From Bemisia tabaci (Eukaryota; Arthropoda; Insecta; Hemiptera; Aleyrodidae): a stretch of 64,000 nucleotides of DNA. The notes under the pieces were generated by a model that saw only the letters and a program-made list of their open reading frames with translations, made no database searches and was not told the DNA's origin. Numbering within the stretch: position 1 is the stretch's first letter; each line of letters begins with the position of its first letter. Location of the stretch: positions 8,086,631 through 8,150,630 of the forward strand of contig NC_092800.1 of NCBI RefSeq assembly GCF_918797505.1, in the 5' to 3' direction. Shown here piece after piece: positions 22,437 through 31,934 of this stretch. The position numbers and the translations under genes are program-made.

Positions 22437-23409
22437 CCCAAAAGTAACCGGACTTTAGTCAAAGAAGGCGAACCAAGCGTCGTAATGAAGTTTTCTTGAG
22501 CTTGTTTGAAAGCTGATAAGCTACTGAAAATGCTTGTTTTTACAGAATGCAAAAATTCGTCTTGGTAAGGAAACTACGCGCTTTGGAATAAAGGAAAGTC
22601 AAACTCGAGTTGCGATTTTTGTCTTTATTTCCAGAAAAATTTAGATACAACTTTAAAAAAACCCAGGTTTTAAGTTAAAAATTCGTTGCTCTCTTATTCA
22701 AATGCTTGAAAATAAGGAAATTAACATTTTAAGCAGCTTACCGAGTCATAACCTATCCCCTTCAAAATACTTGCCAGCTTTGTCGATGCATTTTTTTCCA
22801 CCGTTTCTTCAACTGGGAGAAACACTGTTGGAAATCCTCAGGTTTGAAGTATCGCAATTCCTTCAAGGTGACCTAACCTGACTCCGTGTGATTTTTTCTT
22901 ATTTCCACGACTTAAATCTGCCTTGAAAGGTCGACGTTTTCAAACCATTCCGGAAATCCAAGAGAACACCTTGTAGGAATTGCGATCATTCAAATCTGAG
23001 GATTTCCAACAGTGTTTCTCCCAGTTGAAGAAACGGTGGCAAATATGCATCGACAAAGCTGGCGAGTATTTTGAAGGGGATAGGTGATGACTTGGTAAGC
23101 TGCTTAAAATGTTAATTTCCTTATTTTCAAGCATTTGAATAAGAGAGCAACGAATTTTTAACTTAAAACCTGGGTTTTTTTAAAGTTGTATCTAAATTTT
23201 TCTGGAAATAAAGACAAAAATCGCAACTCGAGTTTGACTTTCCTTTATTCCAAAGCGTCTAGTTTCCTTACCAATACGAATTTTTGCATTCTGTAAAAAC
23301 AAGCATCTTTAGTAGCTTATCAGCTTTCAAACAAGCCCAAGAAAACTTCATTACAACGCTCGGTTCGCCTTCTATGACAAAAGTCCGGTTTCTTTTGGGA
23401 CAGCCCTCG
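22437..23409. mobile_element. Mariner-like foldback with duplicated transposase 3' end
   Basis: CGAGGGCTGTCCCAAAAGTA at the left and its near complement ending TTTTGGGACAGCCCTCG at the right, at a TA on each side (22435-22436 and 23410-23411). The right arm encodes, on the plus strand, FSQLKKRWQICIDKAGEYFE then GDR and a stop, typical of the C-terminus of mariner transposases. The left arm carries the same segment inverted and degenerate. The N-terminal and catalytic parts are absent. Confidence 0.8.
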
Positions 23410-24459
23410 TAATTTCCGTCCGTCCAAAATCACGTCTAGAACTTACAATCGGATGGAAAAGTTAGAGCTCAGAAACAACAATAAATTGAGAATAAATTAA
23501 TTCCGAAAGTAATAAAAAGAAACATATTTTAAAGAAGAGAAGATATATTTTTGGGGATAGGAAGGGTAAAGAAGGCAAGGGAAAATGATATAGATAGGTA
23601 AAGGAATAAGATATGCTTTACGACATAGAATTTATTCAGTTTTACAGCACTGAGACGGACACGGCGTAGAGCTACAGAGAAGGATCAGAACTGTTGGCGC
23701 CGACTGATTTTGCTTGGGTGTGTGAACGCGGGGGTCGAGACCCTCGTAAATTCTTGAAGGGTGCATCTGTTGATCGTTTTCAGGGTAAAACGGAGAAGCT
23801 GTGTTATCAGAGTTTGACATCTACTCTTTGATCCAAGCCTCGTGACCATTTTCCCCGAATAACCGTCTGGAACACGGGATTTTGAGCTAATTTTTCCAAC
23901 GATATTTCGACGTCCATGGAATTTTTTTTAATTTCGATCCGAGAAAGATAAAAACGCGTCATAAATAATAGGGCACATGCGCCTCATCGAGAGAGGACCT
24001 TTTTGAAAACATAATCTAGGAAGAATCTCCAACATCACAAGATGGTTAAACGCCGAAAACCGACAAAAAATCACATTTAAAGGATAATTTTGAACCGCTG
24101 AAAAAACTTGGATCACCGTTCCCACACTTACGCGAGCTACGTTTCAGGTGCCGAACAGATTATATTCGATAAAGGTTCGATGTGTCGTTTGGTTCGAAAC
24201 AATGGGAGAACACCTCGCTCGGTCAAAAATTTTAGGATTTAAGTTCGAGAAGCTGAAAATGAGAAAGCTCCTGACAATTTCACGCTTTATTGCCAAACGG
24301 CACTCAAAATGATAAAGAAATCTATCACAAAAAACCCGTTCCCTAAGATTTCTCAATAGAATCAAAAGATTCTATGTCTATTTGTTTAACCAATCGATAT
24401 CGATACTATCTCACCTGTTGGATGTATCGAACACGATCCATTTTCTAAGTCCTTCTGCC
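23410..24459. other. Mostly unassigned; LTR-like repeat F copy 2 at 23621-23815
   Basis: Apart from the F copy (GAATTTATTCAGTTTTACAG then GGGTCGAGACCCTCGTAAAT), nothing was recognised. Confidence 0.45.
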
Positions 24460-24695
24460 GCACAGTGGATCGAGTCAATCGAAGAGGTCGAATCGGACAT
24501 AAAATTCTTGACTAAAACTGCAAATTTTGATGTTTATTTCGTCACATTTTAAATTCCAAAGGGTGCCTCAACGAGAAAATCTCACGGGAAACCAATGGAA
24601 CCACTTTTAGAATCTCAACGTTTTGCATAAACGGAGTTATAAGCGTTTGAAGTATCCAAATGTCCGATTTTTCCCATTGGCTCGATCCACTGTGC
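24460..24695. mobile_element. MITE O, 236 bp
   Basis: GCACAGTGGATCGAG...CTCGATCCACTGTGC inverted ends. Interior AT-rich and non-coding. Confidence 0.75.
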
Positions 24696-24768
24696 GCCGG
24701 CATGCCTCGACTGCACTTAAGTCCATTCAAGCGCCTCTGATTGGTCATTATATGCAGCATCGACGGTG

Positions 24769-24808
24769 GCATGGCGTGCTTTGCGATATATCGATTTATC
24801 GGCCATTT
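24769..24808. mobile_element. MITE family C fragment
   Basis: GGTGGCATGGCGTGCTTTGC then GATATATCGATTTATCGGCC; only the left third survives. Confidence 0.65.
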
Positions 24809-25030
24809 AAATAATTATTAAATATATGAATATATGTGTTAAGTTGAAATGTTTAGTATGAAATATCACTAAAATGCGTCAAATTTGTAAAGTCACCGCG
24901 AAACTGCTCGAGTAATAGCAAATGCTTGACTTGTCTCCCATCATTTTTATCTATACTCTAATTGACTTAACACCAACCTTGAAGTTAGTGGATTAATGAA
25001 TAAAACAGCTGAACCGACCTTATATACATA

Positions 25031-26241
25031 CAGGGTGTCCCAAAAGTCCCTTCCACCCCCTCTAAAATTTTACCTAATTAATATTTTGAAACGAAACTTT
25101 GGGGATGTTCATCGATCAATGTTAGCTACTTTTGGGGCCCCCCAAAATTTTCGGGCCCCCCCCCGTGGGGAGGGGCTGCGGACCCCAACTTTTTTTTTTC
25201 AAATAGCGACCCCTATCTTGTGATACCTCATTCAAAAGAGCATAAAAAACTAAGAATTTTAGCGCAAACCGCAGATCAATATCTTAATTTTTGACCGAGT
25301 TATGATAGGTCAAAGGTCAAATTTGACCTATTTTCAAAAAATCATAACTCCGTTTCAAATTATCGTAATGAAAAAAATGAAACGGGAAAATTTACCAAAT
25401 TGTAAGCACTTTTAAGTAAAAATCACATAAATTACTTCAAACTAATTTTAAGGGGGGTTTCGGACCCCCAAATACGTCAATTCAAAGGTCATTCAATTTT
25501 CCCGCGAAATAAGTCAATTTCCCCCAGATTTGCCTCCACATTAGTTCAGTAAGGTCAAAATCAGTTCAACATTACGTTGGCAAGTCCCCAAATTTTGGGA
25601 AAAGTTTAAAAAAAAAAATTTTAACGGTCAAATTTAATCACCTTAAATTTCGTTTTTTTTTAAACTTTTCCCGAAATTTGGGGACTTGCCAACGTAATTT
25701 TGAACTGATTTTGACCTTACTGAACTAATGTGGAGGCAAATCTGGGGGAAATTGACTTATTTCGCGGGAAAATTGAATGACCTTTGAATTGACGTATTTG
25801 GGGGTCCGAAACCCCCCTTAAAATTAGTTTGAAGTAATTTATGTGATTTTTACTTAAAAGTGCTTACAATTTGGTAAATTTTCCCGTTTCATTTTTTTCA
25901 TTACGATAATTTGAAACGGAGTTATGATTTTTTGAAAATAGGTCAAATTTGACCTTTGACCTATCATAACTCGGTCAAAAATTAAGATATTGATCTGCGG
26001 TTTGCGCTAAAATTCTTAGTTTTTTATGCTCTTTTGAATGAGGTATCACAAGATAGGGGTCGCTATTTGAAAAAAAAAAGTTGGGGTCCGCAGCCCCTCC
26101 CCACGGGGGGGGGGGGCCCGAAAATTTTGGGGGGCCCCAAAAGTAGCTAACATTGATCGATGAACATCCCCAAAGTTTCGTTTCAAAATATTAATTAGGT
26201 AAAATTTTAGAGGGGGTGGAAGGGACTTTTGGGACACCCTG
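25031..26241. repeat. 1.2 kb near-perfect palindrome
   Basis: Ends are CAGGGTGTCCCAAAAGTCCC and complement. The arms of ~575 bp appear almost identical, with mismatches seen only at a G run near 26105 and one or two centre-proximal positions. A ~60-bp centre is near 25610-25665. The identical short ORFs at each end (beginning YRVSQKSLPPPL) are inside the arms and mirror each other. Such symmetry implies a recent foldback or an ongoing conversion process. Confidence 0.92.
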
Positions 26242-27346
26242 TATACATGGATCATGTGTGAGTTTAAACTTTAATGCTAGAAATCGTCCTGTTTTGCACA
26301 GATATTCCACATATTTTATGTATCCGGACTGAAATAGTGTGAGCATCTGTTGCTCCTTTTTTTCTTTGTTTTCTTCATTGTATCAACACTAAATATCACT
26401 GCTAATTAATTTTCACGACTAAACTGCCCCCCCAAGGACATCTTCAACTTGGTTTTTTTCCTGAAACATTTAAAAATGGGGGGAAGAAGCTGTTCTCGGA
26501 ATTTTTGAGTGGAATCAATGTTTCCGAGGGAACTTGTATAGAACTAATAATTATTGAACACTCCATTGAGTCCACCTTGAAATGTCTTATTTAATGCCTG
26601 AAATGACTTAATTGCTTTTCAACTCTGTCCTGTAGTTGACTTCTTCACCGCTAAGGCTAGAAATAGAGAGGAACTAACTGCGTTTTGAAACTCTAAGTAA
26701 GAAAATAAATGTGTGATTTTTAAGTTGAAGACAGGGATGCACAGGTGTGATAAAAAAAAATCAAAATATCCAAATATCCGTTCAGTATTCAATGAAATTT
26801 CAAGCAGCCGCCAAAAGAAGGCAATTATTGCACATATTTTCAGGGGCTGGGTATGCAACACGCGCCAAAAAAACGAAGGAGTACCATCTTGATGCGATAT
26901 TGCCAAACCTCGTTTCTCCAATTTGCGACGTTGCCAAATTCCTGTCCTTTTTAATTGTCTTTTCTCCGAAAATTAGGAAACGTCGCGTATTCTGAGACGC
27001 TCCTCCCTTTTATTTTTGTGTATGCAGAAACTTTTGTGTGTGTATCAAGAAAATAAAACGGCATGTTTCCCTTTAAAAAAATAGAGCAAAAACGGAAATT
27101 TTGAAACACCGCTACGGAGATACTTCGTTTCTCACCTTGGCCATTGATCAATCTCTCATTTAAATTAAAAAATTATTCTTCCATACCTTCTATTATTTTC
27201 TAAAAGCTCTTGAAATATTCCGTATAAAAATTATATTTTTTTTTTTCCAAAAAAAATGGCAACCCTGGACGAAGAGTCTGAAACGAGCTTTTACCGCGCT
27301 ACTTTTTGAACAAAAACAAAAGTACACAGGCAGCCCAAAACAAATA
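26242..27346. other. Mostly unassigned; family E fragment at 27075-27140
   Basis: AAATTTTGAAACACCGCTAC and GAGATACTTCG match family E. No gene recognised. Confidence 0.45.
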
Positions 27347-27573
27347 TAGTAAAAGCAAAACAAGAAAACAGTGGAAACAAGGCTAAAATACATAAAAATA
27401 CAGCCTTCCTGCAATCTTTCATCACCATGTAACGCCGTGCTGGTCTCTTTTGATTTGAATTTATTTTTTATTTTTGTACTTTTTTAGCGGTTGATAATGG
27501 TATCAACGTGTATCCCGTGTATTGTCATGTATTTTAGCCTTGTTTCCACTGTTCCCTTGTTTTGCTTTTACTA
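27347..27573. repeat. Foldback family P, copy 2
   Basis: TAGTAAAAGCAAAACAAGAA...TTGTTTTGCTTTTACTA, with GGAAACAAGGCTAAAATACA in both arms. Confidence 0.8.
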
Positions 27574-28079
27574 TTTTGAACAATTACTGTTACTATACAC
27601 AATCACTATTTGAACAAATTTATATTGTGGCCGCGGAGTAAATTAAACAGGTGTAAATTAATGTACATTTCTCACTCAAGTAGTATGAAAATGGCGACTT
27701 GAGAACAGTAAATTATCCAACAGCGTTGCATGATTGTGCAGAAAAATAGGAATTAAATTACAGCGTTGTATAGGGATTATTGTTCAATATGGCAACGCTG
27801 TAAGGAAGAAAGTATTGCATGTTGCCCCTTCAATATGCGGGTTATGCAATCGTGTATTAATGCCCCTTCATTTTTCGGGTTATGCAATGGTGTATTTTTC
27901 AAGATGGCGCAGCAGTGTTGCCGAACGGGGCACGTAAATAAATGATTTATTTATTGGTGAAATTTTGCAACATTGCATTTTACAGTGTTGCCAGGTGGGG
28001 CGAGAAATTAGTTGATTTTTCCGTACACTGTTGCCAGATTGTGCAAAAAATTCGGATTTTCGGACTTGTAAAAATTTTC

Positions 28080-28375
28080 GGTTTCGAGAGACCGTATCTT
28101 GCAGTATGGGTCGGTATCAGATACTGTAGATTAGGGTCTGATTCGGTAAAATTGAAAATTTTCGGAAAATCACCCTCGTCCGATCCGCCGCGGATCGATT
28201 CGATTCTTTTCCATAATCGAAGATCGGAAAACTGTACGGACCGAATTTCGATACGAGTTTTGGTTTTCGAGATTTCGGACTTGTAAAATTTTTCGGTTTC
28301 GAAAGACCGTATCTTGCAGTATGGGCCTGGTATCTGATACTGTAGATTAGGGTCTGATTCGGTAATTTCAAATTT
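28080..28375. repeat. Internal direct repeats in the left TIR
   Basis: Two ~90-bp copies about 200 bp apart share CGGTTTCGARAGACCGTATC and GATACTGTAGATTAGGGTCT. They are mirrored at ~42095-42400 in the right arm. Function unknown; position between integrase and terminus suggests subterminal protein-binding or replication sequence (inference). Confidence 0.7.
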
Positions 28376-28433
28376 TGTACTAGTGTGCGCTTGGAATGGA
28401 TATTGCAATGTTCCGTTTGACGAATCAAAAATT

Positions 28434-28439
28434 TTTATT
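28434..28439 (-). promoter_or_regulatory. PolyA signal for left integrase
   Basis: AATAAA on the minus strand ~165 nt after the integrase stop, mirrored by 42017-42022. Confidence 0.55.
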
Positions 28440-28478
28440 GGATATTTACAGTTACAGTTACAGTTTCAAACAGTTCGC

Positions 28479-28596
28479 GTTTAGAAAACGCAAACACGTT
28501 TTGAAAACGCAAACACGTTTAAAAAACGCAAACACGTTTAGAAAACGTAAACACGTTTAAAAAACGCAAACACGTTTAGAAAACGCAAACACGTTG
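28479..28596. repeat. 19-bp minisatellite, six units (left TIR)
   Basis: Unit ACGCAAACACGTTTAGAAA with small changes, just beyond the integrase stop. Confidence 0.85.
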
Positions 28597-28604
28597 CATA
28601 TTAT

Positions 28605-29549
28605 TTATACGAAATCCTTACTATCGATCCAACTATTGTGACTCGCGTCCAGACCCAACCATTTGACAAAGACCTGGTTTTTCTTGCGACGCAGAATTTT
28701 TTCCACCAGGAACGTATCTTTATAGTTGGTGGGTTGGAGTTCTTCGCGGTAGAATTTTCCTTTGATGATCGTATCGTGTGCGTCTTTCAGATCGTACGTG
28801 ATCGGAACGGTGGGATTGACGCTGACAATCTTGAAAATTTCCGTGCTCCAATTCGGTGTGTATCCTTTCTCGAACATGGCTTTGAGTCTCGAGATCCGGA
28901 CGTGATCACCGACATTCAGTTTTCGTCTGGCCAGACGTCTCTTTTCATTTTTACTCAGCGGCGGTCCACGAAGCTTTTGCAGGATCATCGGTACATCCTT
29001 TTCGGTGACATCGATTGGTTTCATACCGATGGTGCGATGAACGCTCCCGTTATATTCACGGATGAGTTTCGGTAATAGATCTACCCACTTGTACGATCCT
29101 TGCGCGCTGAACTCTTTCCACATCTTCGTTTTGAGCGTTCGATTGAATCGCTCCACAATAGAGGCTTTGGTTGTCGAGTACGAGCTGTACATATTGATAT
29201 GGTGACGCTTCATCAATGCCTGACATTTGGAGTTGTAGAATTCCGAGCCCATATCGACTTGTAAATGTTTCGGTGACTTTCCGGCTGCTTTGAGAACGCG
29301 TTGCAGAGCAAGAGTGACATCGGTGGCCGTTTTTGATTTGAGCGGTTCGGCCCACGCCTTTTTCGAGCACGCGTCGATGACGGTGAGGAGATATCTGTAT
29401 CCTTTGTTGACCGAGGCGTACGGTTGCATCTCGACGAGATCGGCTTGCCATAAATCGAACAATCCGAGAATCCGTACTTTACGACGCGGATAGTTTCGTC
29501 GTGCAGGTTTATGTAGCTCCTCGACGATCCCACGTTTTTCTGCCGACAT
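28605..29549 (-). CDS. Polinton integrase (DDE, chromodomain-like tail), left copy
   Basis: Encodes 314 residues starting MSAEKRG. It would catalyse strand transfer of element ends into host DNA, giving the observed 6-bp duplication. The retroviral-type core shows DLWQADL (Asp37), QVDMGSEF (Asp99) and ASIVERFNR (Glu133), a D,D(33)E arrangement, with the conserved ERFNRTLK and NGSVHRTIGMKP blocks after it. The last ~40 residues (FLVEKILRRKKNQVFVKWLG...SWIDSKDF) resemble a chromodomain, seen in Polinton and some LTR-element integrases and thought to guide target choice. No frameshift or stop; only a few residues differ from the right copy (LALQ/FALQ, WLGLD/WLSLD). Reads outward toward the left terminus. 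Confidence 0.93.
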   Translation of the reverse strand: MSAEKRGIVEELHKPARRNYPRRKVRILGLFDLWQADLVEMQPYASVNKGYRYLLTVIDACSKKAWAEPLKSKTATDVTLALQRVLKAAGKSPKHLQVDMGSEFYNSKCQALMKRHHINMYSSYSTTKASIVERFNRTLKTKMWKEFSAQGSYKWVDLLPKLIREYNGSVHRTIGMKPIDVTEKDVPMILQKLRGPPLSKNEKRRLARRKLNVGDHVRISRLKAMFEKGYTPNWSTEIFKIVSVNPTVPITYDLKDAHDTIIKGKFYREELQPTNYKDTFLVEKILRRKKNQVFVKWLGLDASHNSWIDSKDFV

Positions 29550-29554
29550 GATAA

Positions 29555-29860
29555 TTAACGTCGACGTCGTCCGCTCTCTCGATTCAAATGCTGTTTCGTT
29601 GCTACTATTTTAACCAGACGATTGTAAGATTGCTGAAGTTGGTGGATACGCTCCAGACAGTGTTGAGCTAATTTCATGGCTTCCTTCCACTTCCGTTCGG
29701 ACCATTGTTTGTTCACCGCGTCCTCATCGCTTTCGGGATCTTGCACTTGACGAATCCGTTTGTTCGATACGATATAATTTCCGTCGGAATCCAGTGAGAA
29801 TCCGTCACCTTTTGGACCGCGGCGGAATTTCGATCGGCCAAAACCGTCCGTGTGACTCAC
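29555..29860 (-). CDS. Small Polinton protein, paralogue 2, left copy (start lost)
   Basis: 101 codons, nearly identical to 40555-40860, but the start is GTG (GCGGTGAGTCAC) where the right copy has ATG. Normal initiation is therefore doubtful. Residues GDGFSLDSDGNYIVSNKRIR followed by QDPESDEDAVNKQW recall the GNxDxxxxRIxxxxDPxxxxDAVNK motif of viral and phage fibre-type proteins (resemblance only). The C-terminal half is helical and basic. Confidence 0.7.
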   Translation of the reverse strand: MSHTDGFGRSKFRRGPKGDGFSLDSDGNYIVSNKRIRQVQDPESDEDAVNKQWSERKWKEAMKLAQHCLERIHQLQQSYNRLVKIVATKQHLNRESGRRRR

Positions 29861-29867
29861 CGCAACA

Positions 29868-30203
29868 CTATTTTCCTTTCATTCGATTCACAACCTCTAA
29901 TTGACTGATTCTATTTTCCAGTCGTGATAATTTCGTCTCGAGTCGTTGCGCGATACTTTTGTATTCTTCCATTTTCTCCAAACAAAGCTGTGTCGAATTC
30001 ATAGCTTCCGTCCACCTCGAGTCTGTCCATTGTTTGTTCACAGCGTCGGTATCCTCTTCGGGATCTTGCAGTTGTCGGATCCGTTTGTTGGATACGAGAT
30101 AATTTCCGTCCGGATCCAGTAAGAAACCGTCACCTTTGAGACCTTGCTTCGTGTTGCGAACGTAAGTTCCTTTCGATCTTCCAAACCGGTCGGTGTGACT
30201 CAT
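29868..30203 (-). CDS. Small Polinton protein, paralogue 1, left copy
   Basis: 111 residues from ATG at 30203 (MSHTDRFGRSKG). It contains GDGFLLDPDGNYLVSNKRIR and DPEEDTDAVNKQW, then a coiled-coil-like tail (KLSRLENRISQLEVVNRM). Paralogous to the next gene downstream, from which it is separated by 7 nt. Function unknown; structural role plausible. Confidence 0.8.
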   Translation of the reverse strand: MSHTDRFGRSKGTYVRNTKQGLKGDGFLLDPDGNYLVSNKRIRQLQDPEEDTDAVNKQWTDSRWTEAMNSTQLCLEKMEEYKSIAQRLETKLSRLENRISQLEVVNRMKGK

Positions 30204-30222
30204 TTTTGTGCGGAACCTATAT

Positions 30223-31254
30223 TTAGTGGATGTAATCCGCTTCACGAAGCTCTTCGACGATACTCAGAATTTCACGATCGTGATCGGTGTGACCAGCTTG
30301 TTTCGAAGCTACAAGTAAAACGAGACGTTGGACCAATTCGTTCGGATCGTCCCAATAGACGAGTTCCCGTTTCGCACGGTGAATTTTGATACCGGAGCCT
30401 TTCTTCAGTTTTTTACGCGATGACTTCCTCGTTGATCTCGGAGTAGATGTAGCGAACAAAGGTTTGATGAGATCGCGGTATTTTTGACTGCGGTTCGAGT
30501 TGGGTCTACCGTGTGGATGGTGATTCCTCCAATGCGCATTGGTGAGCGTAACTACTCGTTGGAAATTAGCACGATCATCTGCTGTGTAATTACGCGGATG
30601 TTTCTTGAAAATGAGCTCCAAGAACCCGGGTGTCGGTTCGAACACCTCATCGCCACCGTCCAAGATTAGTCGTCCGTCCGAATCGAAACTTATGGTTCGG
30701 TTTCCGATAAGATAGTTTCCGTTGATCGCTTTCCGCACACCATACGTGGTATCGGATTGTTTCGGTTGTTTCTCCAGATCGTCCAAGTAGAACTGTACGT
30801 GCGGGGCAGTGATTGTGTTTCGAGAATCGACGTCGTCGTCTTCTGTGCGACTCGTTGTTTGTTCTTTACCCGTTGCATCTTGGAACGATTCATCATCATC
30901 ATCATCATCATCATCCTCCTTTGAATCGTCATCATCATCATCATCATCGTTGTTTATATTTTTCGGTGATCCGAACGAAGCAAATAAACTATCAACAAAC
31001 GTTGTTCCATCTTTCGTTTCCGATTTTGAAGCTTCGATCTTGGTTTTCTTTTCCTGAGGAGCAGCGACAAGTGCGGGAGTTGACGATGTCGACACAGTTT
31101 TCTGCAACGCTGCGAGCGGATCTGTCAACGGTTTGAAAACTTTCTTCAACGTCACCTGAGCGTCCGCCTCTCCGGTGCGAATGGTATTTAACTTCCGTTT
31201 GATATCTTGACGGATTTTATCGATACTACCGTATTTCTGAGCGATCGTCGACAA
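30223..31254 (-). pseudogene. Conserved Asp-rich Polinton protein, left copy lacking its ATG
   Basis: Aligns to residues 6-348 of the right copy with isolated substitutions (STSST/SSSST, GGDE/GGAE). The TIR ends at 31261, so the initiating ATG and first codons are absent. Upstream in frame, a TGA is met within five codons. The open frame begins with TTG. Best read as a 5'-truncated duplicate created by the arm duplication. An alternative in-frame initiation codon is not obvious. Confidence 0.82.
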
Positions 31255-31261
31255 CGATAAG

Positions 31262-31543
31262 AGTCCTCAAATTCTGCTGTTTCAAAAGATTCAACTGAAT
31301 AAATAAATATTACGTCGATTAATTCGTGGCCAAAACTGTTGAGAAGAAATCAGAGGAAGGGCATGAAGGTTGGACGGAGATGAGAGACTACCTGAGCCGA
31401 GCCGGTGCGGAGGAGTCTCGGACCCGCACAAGGGGCTTCGGTTGGGGTCTAAACGGGATTTCACAATCCACGCGGGGTTTGGGAATATGCGCCCCGGCTA
31501 TCAGAGCAAGGAGTACCAAATTTTGAAAAGGATAACAGGGGTA
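31262..31543. other. Unique segment between left TIR and inner inverted repeat
   Basis: Overlapping ORFs on both strands (for example a plus-strand frame reading GFGNMRPGYQSKEYQILKRI) have no recognised relatives. It may be a remnant of the lost left-hand genes or of an insertion. Confidence 0.4.
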
Positions 31544-31934
31544 TGGAGATCTGTCAAAGCAACGTTTTAAACAAAACGAAGAAGTGAAATTCTCATTCAA
31601 CGAGTGCCGACGTGATCAGCCATCCTCGAATCAGTTCGCTTGCTTCTGCTTATATGTGCATATTTTAAATCAGCGCGTCGCATTCTAAGGTTTTTTTAAG
31701 AAAAACCAAGTAACGTAGACTCTGGGTATTCATTACACATAAACTAGAGAGCCCCAGAATGAGAAACAACTTTAAATCATGATTATTGACGGATAAATAA
31801 ACTTTTTACACGCTTTTGAAAATCTCAGAAGTTCGCGGTAGTCACTTTTCGGTAAGGAACTAAGGGACTCGGTTATTGTATCGAGTGGGGGGTCGAAACG
31901 ATCGCAAAGGCGGTATACTACGTATACGCGCCAA
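31544..31934. repeat. Inner inverted repeat, left arm (391 bp)
   Basis: Reverse complement of 33413-33803 with scattered differences. Begins TGGAGATCTGTC and ends GTATACGCGCCAA. The mirrored arm contains a TATATAA box (CATATATAAGCAGAAGC), so the arms may be promoter-bearing, for example an LTR or transposon end. Confidence 0.85.

Larger units (their letters stand above)
27679..31261. repeat. Left terminal inverted repeat, 3583 bp
   Basis: Matches 39154-42780 in reverse complement. The inner limit is at CTTATCGTTGTCGACGATCG. Beyond it the two sides differ completely. It is shorter than the right arm largely because the 19-bp minisatellite has six instead of eight units. Confidence 0.93.

Noticed and set aside
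28638..29075. Plus-strand 145-codon ORF (and its mirror 41340-41777)
   Set aside because: Antisense shadow of the integrase gene.
30809..31136. Ser-rich and His-rich plus-strand ORFs
   Set aside because: Antisense readings of the GAT repeats that encode the poly-Asp runs.
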